DNA of 64,000 bases from Marivirga salinae (lineage in GTDB: Bacteria; Bacteroidota; Bacteroidia; Cytophagales; Cyclobacteriaceae), in contig NZ_CP129971.1 of assembly GCF_030503855.1 (NCBI RefSeq), positions 1,371,501 to 1,435,500 of the forward strand, read 5' to 3'. Both the position numbers and the translations under genes were made by a program. Position 1 is the first letter of the stretch, and every line of letters begins with the position of its first letter. The notes under the pieces were generated by a model that saw nothing but the letters and a program-made list of their open reading frames with translations, had not been told where the DNA came from and made no database searches. Of this stretch, positions 18,617 to 25,548 are shown piece after piece.

Positions 18617-20230
18617 ATGAAGAATTGGTTAAATAAATATTTTGATGTGCATAAGCCTGTCTTTTGGCCAGCAACTATTTTGATTGTGGTTTTTATTGGC
18701 GTGACGCTTTATGTGGGTGAGCCAATGGAAAAGGTGTTTGCCGATATCCAGGGAGGGCTCTCTGATTATGCTGGTTGGTTTTTTGTGCTTGTGACTAATT
18801 TGTTTTTGATATTCTGTATCGTAATTGGGTTTAGTAAGCTGGGTAAAATCAAATTAGGTGGAAAAGACGCCAAGCCAGAATTTAGTCGAGGCTCCTGGTT
18901 TGCCATGCTTTTTAGTGCTGGTATGGGAATTGGAATCATTTTCTGGGGTGTGGCTGAACCGATGACACATTTTCTTACTCCGCCTCAGGGTGTAGATACT
19001 CCAGGGGAAGCAGCCTCTCAAGCAATGCAATTTAGTTTTCTCCACTGGGGATTACATGCTTGGGGGATATACGCCTTAGTAGGATTGTCATTAGCATTTT
19101 TTGCCTTTTCTAGAAAGTTACCGCTTACCATTCGCTCTGTTTTTTATCCAATTTTAGGCGATAGAATTTATGGTTGGATAGGGGATGTAATTGATGTTAT
19201 CGCAGTTTTAGCTACATTATTTGGTTTGGCAACATCCTTAGGATTAGGTGTGAAACAGGTTAACGCTGGTTTAACCTATCTTTTTGATATTCCGGATACT
19301 GTCACCACTCAGGTTTTATTAATAGGAGGAATTACACTGGTGGCCACTATATCAGTTTTTTCAGGAATCGATAAAGGCGTTAAAAATTTAAGTGAATTAA
19401 ACATCAGAATAGGCGCAGTCTTCTTGATTTTTATTATCGCAGTAGGCCCAACTTTATATATTTTCGACTCCTATATTCAAAACATAGGGAATTACATTCA
19501 GAATTTCTTTAGCCTGAGTTTCTGGACAGAATCTTATGCTCAAGAAGGAGAAGGTGGTTGGCAAAATGGTTGGACTGTTTTCTACTGGGCGTGGTGGATT
19601 AGCTGGTCGCCTTTTGTGGGGATGTTTATTGCCAGAGTTTCAAAGGGAAGGACAGTAAAAGAATTTATCACGGGTGTTTTATTAGTGCCAACTTTATTAA
19701 CTTTCTTATGGATGACGGCTTTTGGTGGAACAGGAATTTGGATTCAACTTAATGAAATTGCAAACATTGGACCTGATATAGTAGCTGATGCTTCTACTAG
19801 CTTATTCGTACTGCTAGAGCAATTTCCATTTACGGGTATTGCCTCTGGAATTGGAGTGATTTTGGTGATTAATTTCTTTGTAACCTCTTCTGATAGTGGT
19901 TCCTTAGTGATTGATAGTATCACGGCAGGAGGTAAACTAGATGCGCCTGTTGGACAAAGAATTTTCTGGGCTTTGTCAGAAGGCGCAGTAGCTGCAGTAC
20001 TTTTGATTGGTGGAGGACTAACTGCTTTACAAACGGCAGCTATCACTACGGGCTTGCCTTTTGCTTTCATATTGATTTTAATGATGTTTAGTCTGTACAA
20101 AGGTTTGATGAAGGAACATGCTCGTAATTTGGCAGAGGATAAAGAAACAGATTTTGCTTCTTATCAAGAAAAACTGAAAAATGTAATTGGAAAGAGAAGT
20201 TCTAAAACCGAGAAAATGAAAGAGGAATGA
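18617..20230 (+). CDS. BCCT-family transporter (betaine/choline/carnitine type)
   Basis: 537 residues with about 12 transmembrane helices. Family markers include FSAGMGIGIIFWGVAEPMTH (about 95-114), the tryptophan-rich core WAWWISWSPFVGMFIARVSK (about 322-341) and TSSDSGSLVIDSITAGG. BCCT proteins take up quaternary amines such as glycine betaine, usually sodium-coupled, as osmoprotectants, which fits a marine or brackish life. The gene sits between a porin and a universal stress protein. A repeat element begins at the very stop codon. Confidence 0.95.
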   Translation: MKNWLNKYFDVHKPVFWPATILIVVFIGVTLYVGEPMEKVFADIQGGLSDYAGWFFVLVTNLFLIFCIVIGFSKLGKIKLGGKDAKPEFSRGSWFAMLFSAGMGIGIIFWGVAEPMTHFLTPPQGVDTPGEAASQAMQFSFLHWGLHAWGIYALVGLSLAFFAFSRKLPLTIRSVFYPILGDRIYGWIGDVIDVIAVLATLFGLATSLGLGVKQVNAGLTYLFDIPDTVTTQVLLIGGITLVATISVFSGIDKGVKNLSELNIRIGAVFLIFIIAVGPTLYIFDSYIQNIGNYIQNFFSLSFWTESYAQEGEGGWQNGWTVFYWAWWISWSPFVGMFIARVSKGRTVKEFITGVLLVPTLLTFLWMTAFGGTGIWIQLNEIANIGPDIVADASTSLFVLLEQFPFTGIASGIGVILVINFFVTSSDSGSLVIDSITAGGKLDAPVGQRIFWALSEGAVAAVLLIGGGLTALQTAAITTGLPFAFILILMMFSLYKGLMKEHARNLAEDKETDFASYQEKLKNVIGKRSSKTEKMKEE

Positions 20231-20347
20231 AATGAGCATAAATCTAGTATCCCTAATATGCCAACAAAGGGATAGCTTGCCTGCTTCTGGCAGGAATAGA
20301 TTTGATGCGAATTACATCCCGATATATACGGGACAAGTTGTGACCAT
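20227..20347. repeat. Intergenic repeat, copy 1 (with 20-bp extra hairpin)
   Basis: About 121 bp starting at the BCCT stop codon. It is closely matched by the reverse complement of 63826-63926. Shared blocks include ATGAAATGAGCATAAATCT, CCCTAATAT, AATAGATTTGATGCGAATT, and the imperfect palindrome ATCCCGATATATACGGGACA. This copy carries about 20 extra bases with a CCTGC...GCAGG hairpin. It looks like a dispersed non-coding element inserted between cotranscribed genes. Confidence 0.8.
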
Positions 20348-20367
20348 TTAAAGTAAACACTATACAC

Positions 20368-21225
20368 ATGAAAAATGTAATCGTATTTATGGATATGTCC
20401 AAAATGGACGAGATTGTATTAAAGCAAGTAAAACAGCTTGAAAAAGTCTGGGGCTTTGATAAAATATGTCTGGCTCATTATATTGAGTTGCAGGAGTTAA
20501 CGGATGATTTTTCTTCTCAATTTCCTGATTTAGACAAACCATTGGAAGAAATATTGGAGGAAGAGATTATTGAAAAAGCAACTCAGGCGGGATGGGACGC
20601 TGAAAACTATACTGTAAAAATCCATAACAAAGGAGGAAAAGATGATTTGACTCATTGGGTAAATACCAGTGATTATAATCTTTGCGTTTTTGGTAAAAAG
20701 GTAATTAATCCTGGTTCTGGTATTTTTGCCTCTAAAATTGCCCGGTTGATAGATAAATCCATTTTATTCACGACAGAAACATCCCGTCCTAATTTTGATA
20801 ATGTGATGCTGTGTGTAGATTTTTCAGCGTATTCAAAAAAGGCTGTGAAATTTCTCAATCATTTCATACCTGATTCTGCTTCAAATTTCAGTCTATTTCA
20901 TGTTTATAAAGTTCCCACTATTTATTTCCCATTTGTAAAACAGAAATCTAATAAGTTAGTGGAGGAAGAACGTAAGAAAGCCGAAAAAGCCTTGGATCAT
21001 TTTAGAGAGAAGTATACCAAACAACCTAAATCAAATGCTTGGGTTGCATATAATGATGATCAGCCTTCTGACAAAGTAATCTATAATTATGCCCGAACCC
21101 ATCATGTAGATTTGATAGTGGTGGGCATAAAAGGAAAATCTGATGACGATGATTTATTAATTGGCTCAGTAGCAGAAAAGTTAATTCAGCCAAATCGGAC
21201 TGTGCCGGTGCTTTTGGTTCAGTGA
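20368..21225 (+). CDS. Universal stress protein, two tandem UspA domains
   Basis: 285 residues. Domain 1 covers about 1-140 (NVIVFMDMSKMDEIVLKQV) and domain 2 about 148-285 (FDNVMLCVDFSAYSKKAVKF). Domain 2 ends with the nucleotide-binding signature G-2x-G-9x-G-S (GIKGKSDDDDLLIGS), so it probably binds ATP; domain 1 lacks a clear copy. The protein is cytoplasmic. Its position after a BCCT transporter suggests a link to osmotic stress or transporter control, as seen for other transporter-associated Usp proteins. Confidence 0.93.
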   Translation: MKNVIVFMDMSKMDEIVLKQVKQLEKVWGFDKICLAHYIELQELTDDFSSQFPDLDKPLEEILEEEIIEKATQAGWDAENYTVKIHNKGGKDDLTHWVNTSDYNLCVFGKKVINPGSGIFASKIARLIDKSILFTTETSRPNFDNVMLCVDFSAYSKKAVKFLNHFIPDSASNFSLFHVYKVPTIYFPFVKQKSNKLVEEERKKAEKALDHFREKYTKQPKSNAWVAYNDDQPSDKVIYNYARTHHVDLIVVGIKGKSDDDDLLIGSVAEKLIQPNRTVPVLLVQ

Positions 21226-21281
21226 GTTTTACTCTTCGGGAGGTATAGACTATAATCAGCTCTTATTAAACAATAGTGGAT

Positions 21282-21314
21282 AATGACTCTCAGTGGTTCC
21301 GAGAGCCATTCTTT
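21282..21314. terminator. Bidirectional terminator-like hairpin between convergent genes
   Basis: AATGACTCTC (21282-21291) with GAGAGCCATT (21301-21310), one mismatch, followed by CTTTTG. It lies between the stress protein and the convergent propeller gene. Confidence 0.45.
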
Positions 21315-21321
21315 TGTGGGT

Positions 21322-22074
21322 TTATGCAAAGCCTGCATCGAGTATGGTAGCTCCACCATCAACATCTTGCCATGCTTCCCCAGATTTAATTTGATATGAA
21401 ACTTTATTGCCTCCATCTTCATGAGGGTCATTACTGACAATCCAAATCACCCCATCTGGATCGATACTTATTTCTTTGGCAAAATTTTCGCCAGTCATTT
21501 GCTCAGCAAGTCCATTTTTATCAATTGTTGATACAATGCCATCAGAATTTATTATTAAAGCCTCACCTTTCGGAGTCCCTGAAATTTTTATTGCTCCCAA
21601 TTCAGAGGGTACCCTAATCCACTGATCATCTTTTAAATATTGTATACTTGCTCCTCCATGTGTACCTTCCTGACTAATTACCCATACAGTGCCATCAGCT
21701 CCAGCACTTATTTCCTTGGCAAAACCTTCTCCTGATAATTGAATAGGTTTTTTTTCAATTTCAAGTTGCCAAACCTCTCCTTTATTGTTAATAATATAAG
21801 CTTTAGAACCTTTTGGTCCACCATCAATCTTTATAGCGCCACCAGATTCTATTGACTTCCATTTTTTATCTGTTGGTCCCTTGTATTTTACTGGCCCCCC
21901 TCCAGCATCTTTTTCTGAGGCATTAGGGTCTAACATTATTGCCCATAAAGTACCATTTGCACTTATACTGACATCTCTTATTGATTCATTTGAGGTTTTT
22001 CCAATTCCGTCTTGAGTAATCTCTCTTAAAGTGTTTTTATTTGTGAGGCTTAAAATCTTTGACTTTTTTTTCAT
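21322..22074 (-). CDS. Tectonin-like beta-propeller repeat protein
   Basis: 250 residues with no signal peptide (starts MKKKSKILSLTNKN). At least four blades of about 55 residues recur: VSISANGTLWAI, ISAGADGTVWVISQEG, ISIDPDGVIWIVSND and the paired IKIDGGPKGSKAYIINNKG and IKISGTPKGEALIINSDG. The xDGTVWxI strand is the tectonin/TECPR mark, a fold used for sugar or surface binding. The gene is divergent from the collar-protein cluster across a 398-bp AT-rich gap. Binding partner and cellular location are unknown. Confidence 0.7.
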   Translation of the reverse strand: MKKKSKILSLTNKNTLREITQDGIGKTSNESIRDVSISANGTLWAIMLDPNASEKDAGGGPVKYKGPTDKKWKSIESGGAIKIDGGPKGSKAYIINNKGEVWQLEIEKKPIQLSGEGFAKEISAGADGTVWVISQEGTHGGASIQYLKDDQWIRVPSELGAIKISGTPKGEALIINSDGIVSTIDKNGLAEQMTGENFAKEISIDPDGVIWIVSNDPHEDGGNKVSYQIKSGEAWQDVDGGATILDAGFA

Positions 22075-22472
22075 TGTAAGTATATGTTATGGTTAAAATA
22101 TATTGTATCGTTAATTAATATTAATTGTAATACATTATTAATAAATAAAGCTAAAGTTTATTTAGTATAATAACAAGTAATGATATTTTAATTAAAAATG
22201 AAATTCAAATATATAATTATAGTGATATTTATTTTGTTTATAATTTAAATGTGATTAAGTTTAAACTCATTATAGTTCTTTGAATTTTAATTCAACCAAA
22301 CCTAATAATTTGAGTCTTTTCAAATAATATTTGATGAAGTGTAAGAGTATATCCTTTCAGTTAATTATTTAACTAAATAAATACAATTCTTATTACAGCT
22401 CTGATTAATTTTTGATGTTGGATAAATTCAGTAAAACTGTTTTTTATTTTTAACATTTAAAATCAAAACCTT
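22075..22472. other. 398-bp AT-rich divergent intergenic region
   Basis: No gene recognised. On the minus strand a possible promoter for the propeller gene is visible: TTG (complement of 22174-22176), 20 bases, then TAGCTTTA (complement of 22146-22153), close to the Bacteroidota TTG/TAnnTTTG pattern. No equally clear match was found for the collar gene on the plus strand. Confidence 0.35.
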
Positions 22473-23069
22473 ATGGAAGGAACAATTTCAGAAATCCGAT
22501 ATTTCGGACCAACATGGACACCAAGAAACTGGTTTCCTTGTGATGGTAGATTATTGCCAATTTCACAATACACGGCTTTTTTCTCTTTAATAGGAACAAT
22601 TTATGGTGGTGATGGAAGAACAACTTTTGCAATTCCAGATTTAAGAGGACGTGTTCCTGTTGGCGCCGGAAATGGACCAGGATTAACACCAAGATCAAAT
22701 GGCCAAAAGGGAGGAGTTCAAAATGTCACCTTAAATACTCTTGAAATACCAACCCATAACCATGTGGCCCAAACAAGTAATCCAACTGTAAATAGTGCTA
22801 CCGCTACAATCAGGGTAAATACTAGCTCATCTAGTGGTAATAATCCTTCTGGAAATTATCTTGGTTTAGATCAAGCTGCTCCAATTTATGAATCTACAGC
22901 AAATGGAACTATGGCCAGCGATGCAGTACAAATCAATAGTATCAACTTTAATCCGATTAATACTACAGTTGGGATGACGGGTGGTAATCAATCACACGAA
23001 AATATGCAGCCTTGGTTATGTTTGAATCCTATTATTTGTTATCAAGGTATCTTCCCTTCAAGAAGTTAA
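22473..23069 (+). CDS. Phage tail collar domain protein (MdpB/microcystin-dependent-protein type)
   Basis: 198 residues, no signal peptide. The N-terminal collar domain is clear: EGTISEIRYFGPTWTPRNW, PCDGRLLPISQYTAFFSLIG, TIYGGDGRTTFAIPDLRGRV and VPVGAGNGPG. A variable Ser/Thr/Asn-rich stretch (about 105-165) precedes a conserved end (MTGGNQSHENMQPWLCLNPI, ICYQGIFPSR). Related proteins occur in many non-phage bacterial operons. No other phage structural, lysis or integration gene is near, so this is not a prophage tail. It heads a three-gene plus-strand cluster with the binding-fold protein and the formyltransferase. Confidence 0.88.
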   Translation: MEGTISEIRYFGPTWTPRNWFPCDGRLLPISQYTAFFSLIGTIYGGDGRTTFAIPDLRGRVPVGAGNGPGLTPRSNGQKGGVQNVTLNTLEIPTHNHVAQTSNPTVNSATATIRVNTSSSSGNNPSGNYLGLDQAAPIYESTANGTMASDAVQINSINFNPINTTVGMTGGNQSHENMQPWLCLNPIICYQGIFPSRS

Positions 23070-23102
23070 TTCAAGATACAAACGTATTCAAGTAATTAAA
23101 GT

Positions 23103-23130
23103 AAAAGAGGTTTTTAAACTTCTTTTGCTT
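23103..23130 (+). terminator. Weak hairpin after the collar gene
   Basis: AAAAGAGGTTT (23103-23113) with AAACTTCTTTT (23116-23126), one G-T pair and a two-base loop, then a T-rich stretch. It might act as a leaky terminator between the collar gene and the next gene. Confidence 0.35.
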
Positions 23131-23144
23131 TATAAAATAGCATT

Positions 23145-24278
23145 ATGTTAATTAAACATAAAAATGAGGAGATCATTAAGGTAGGTGTTTTAGTCCCTCA
23201 ATCTCCAGCAAGCCCTACTGCTAGTTTAAATTTTGTAGACGGTATAAAATTGTACTTTACACTATTTGAAAATAGGTTTCTAAGAGGTGAAGTTCAACTA
23301 GAAATTATGGATATTGGTACAGGTAATTCATCCAAAGTTTTGGAAAAAACACAAGAACTAATGATGAATTATAAACCAAATATAATTTTGGGTTATATGA
23401 ATTCTATGATTGGCATTGAGCTTGCCAATATGGTAAATACCCATGGAATACCTGTACTTATTTCTAATTTAGGAGAACAGGCAATTAATCAATTACATAT
23501 ACCTGAGAATTTATACTTTAATACCTTTCAATTTTGGCAGTCCTATTTTCATTTAGGGAAATATCTTTCCGAAAAATCGGACAAGGACTGGCTAATTGTA
23601 TCATCCTTGCACGATGCTGGTTATGACCCCTTAAGAGCCTTCAGGTTGGGGCTACAATGCAACGATGCTAATGTAGTACAAGAGGTTTATCTTAATAGTG
23701 ATTCTGATCATGATTTAATTAAAGAGTTTAATTTGAAATTTGAGGAAATGAATAATTTATTTCCAGCCCTATTTTTTCAGCCTAAATTACAGCATGATCT
23801 GATTAATTATATGAGTTCCAGATATGATTCTTTAGTAACTACTCCTTTTTACTATGGAAATGACCAAACTATTAAATACTGGGCATTTTCAGATAATACA
23901 TTAGTACCTGATCAGAAGGATATTATAAATGGTACGATGGAATATTTAAATAGCGATGCTGATTTATTTCATTTGTTAGGATACAGAGCTGGAGCAATGT
24001 TATTTGAGGCAGTTAAAAATATGGACAGTCCAGAGAATGATAAGATTAATGTAAAGAATACTTGGGCTCGCTATAACCTTAAATTAAATGATGAAGTACT
24101 TTCGATAGATACTGATTACCAAGATTTGAATGGGTTGTCAGGTATTTATAAAGGTATCTCTAATGTTAAGAGTAATGATAGACTTCATGTGATAAGATCA
24201 TATGATATTGACCAGTATATTATGGAAGAAATGACGAAAGATAAAGCCTTGTTCACCAATCCATACATGTTTTTTTAA
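23145..24278 (+). CDS. Type I periplasmic-binding-fold protein without signal peptide
   Basis: 377 residues. The start of the fold (IIKVGVLVPQSPASPTASLN, then FVDGIKLYFTLFENRFLRGE) and the later LVEKTQ-like helix and NIILGYMNSMIGIELANMVN match the Peripla_BP_6/Leu-Ile-Val and AmiC/UrtA family. The protein begins MLIKHKNEEIIKVG with no signal peptide or lipobox, so it should stay in the cytoplasm like the amide sensor AmiC. No permease or ABC ATPase is nearby. It probably senses a small ligand. It is flanked by a collar protein (75 bp upstream) and a formyltransferase (10 bp downstream). Confidence 0.75.
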   Translation: MLIKHKNEEIIKVGVLVPQSPASPTASLNFVDGIKLYFTLFENRFLRGEVQLEIMDIGTGNSSKVLEKTQELMMNYKPNIILGYMNSMIGIELANMVNTHGIPVLISNLGEQAINQLHIPENLYFNTFQFWQSYFHLGKYLSEKSDKDWLIVSSLHDAGYDPLRAFRLGLQCNDANVVQEVYLNSDSDHDLIKEFNLKFEEMNNLFPALFFQPKLQHDLINYMSSRYDSLVTTPFYYGNDQTIKYWAFSDNTLVPDQKDIINGTMEYLNSDADLFHLLGYRAGAMLFEAVKNMDSPENDKINVKNTWARYNLKLNDEVLSIDTDYQDLNGLSGIYKGISNVKSNDRLHVIRSYDIDQYIMEEMTKDKALFTNPYMFF

Positions 24279-24288
24279 TTATTAATAC

Positions 24289-25245
24289 ATGAATGCAGTA
24301 GTATTTACAAACAGTTTGTGGGGCCTTCCACTAATAAATGAATTATTTAAGCAAGGTTCTCTTAAAGGTATAGTTATTCCATTGATTGATCATGTAGATA
24401 ATAGACAGATTTACGATTTTTCGGAAAAACACAAAATCCCTTGTATTAAAATAGAAAATATCCAGCTTAAAAATGAGTTGGCTGATTGGTTAAATACTAT
24501 TAAGCCAGATATTGCATTTTGTATGACATTCCCATATTTAATTCCCAAAATTATCTTAGATATCCCCATACAAGGCTTTGTTAATTTTCATTTTGGGAGA
24601 TTACCAGAAAATGCTGGGGCAGACCCTCTTTTTTGGACACTAAAAGAGAATAGAAAAGTTGCAGTAATTACAGCTCATAGAATGAGTATATTCTTTGATT
24701 GTGGTAGTGTAATTGCTGAAAAAGAAGTGCCTATTATTCCCGGTGAAAACTGGGGATTGTTAGGGAACCGTTTAAGCGTATTGACTTTGTCCTTGATTTC
24801 AGAAATTATTAAGAAAAACAAGGAGTTAACTAATGAGACCATTGGAATTAATCAAAACAATAGTAATAAAATAGAATTAAAGGATTTAAGAATTCAATGG
24901 ACTACTCAAACTGCGATTGAAATAGAGTCTTTAGTTAATGCCTGCAATCCTAAATACAATGGTGCGATCACTTATTTTAGAGGTGTTCAAATCCGTATAT
25001 TGGAGGTAAGTCATGCAGATCTGAGTAATGTTAATTCTTTTAAGCCAGGCAGTATAGTTTTAGCAGATCAGCAGCAAGGAATATTTGTCCTTTGTTCTGA
25101 TTATAAGTTTTTAAGAATTAATCTTGTGAGTACAGCTGAAGGATATATGACTGGACAAAAATTAGTTGCTCTAGGTGTTAGAACAAATGAAATATTTTAC
25201 TCTAATGAATTTATTACAGAAGAAAAAGAAACTTTGCTAAAGTAA
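24289..25245 (+). CDS. Formyltransferase-fold protein (Fmt/sugar N-formyltransferase-like)
   Basis: 318 residues, close to methionyl-tRNA formyltransferase length. The catalytic triad of the fold can be placed: Asn and His in GFVNFHFGRLPENAGADPL (about 99-117) and Asp in FFDCGSVIAEKEVP (about 140-153). A C-terminal OB-like part follows (KDLRIQWTTQTAIEIESLVNACNPKYNGA). It differs from housekeeping Fmt, which normally has an SLLPxxRGxxP loop; here the loop is GRLPENAGADP. The acceptor could be an amino sugar or another amine. It starts 10 bp after the binding-fold gene and is very likely cotranscribed. Confidence 0.78.
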   Translation: MNAVVFTNSLWGLPLINELFKQGSLKGIVIPLIDHVDNRQIYDFSEKHKIPCIKIENIQLKNELADWLNTIKPDIAFCMTFPYLIPKIILDIPIQGFVNFHFGRLPENAGADPLFWTLKENRKVAVITAHRMSIFFDCGSVIAEKEVPIIPGENWGLLGNRLSVLTLSLISEIIKKNKELTNETIGINQNNSNKIELKDLRIQWTTQTAIEIESLVNACNPKYNGAITYFRGVQIRILEVSHADLSNVNSFKPGSIVLADQQQGIFVLCSDYKFLRINLVSTAEGYMTGQKLVALGVRTNEIFYSNEFITEEKETLLK

Positions 25246-25315
25246 GAGAATTCATTAAGAAACTTCAAAGTTTGTATACTTCGATAAGACCGAAGATAAA
25301 TTCGTTTAAAGTTAT

Positions 25316-25344
25316 TTGTTATTGAAATATTAAACTTATTTTTG
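25316..25344 (+). promoter_or_regulatory. Bacteroidota-type promoter upstream of the giant adhesin
   Basis: TTG at 25316-25318, an 18-base spacer, and TATTTTTG at 25337-25344, an exact match to TAnnTTTG. Transcription from here would leave a leader of about 200 bases before the start codon at 25549. The rest of the 303-bp gap (25246-25548) is AT-rich with no recognised gene. Confidence 0.55.
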
Positions 25345-25548
25345 TGAAATATATATAATCCGATAAAATATATAATAAAAGAAAGTTATAAGTGGGTATT
25401 GTTAAGGTTTATTAGTTGTGAAATGTTAATTTTAGAAACACTTATAATTTACTTAAGAGTTAAAGTTTTATGCTTTTTAGAGCGTTTTAGAAAAATCAAG
25501 TGAGATAAATTTATCCAAATTAAATAATTTTAAAAAAAACAGTCAGGG

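Noticed and set aside
22473..23069. Prophage or tail-like injection machine suggested by the collar domain
   Set aside because: No sheath, tube, baseplate, capsid, portal, lysis or integrase gene is present. Neighbours are a binding-fold protein and a formyltransferase.
24289..25245. Housekeeping methionyl-tRNA formyltransferase (fmt)
   Set aside because: The catalytic triad is present but the conserved SLLPxxRGxxP loop is changed and the gene is not next to def or other translation genes.
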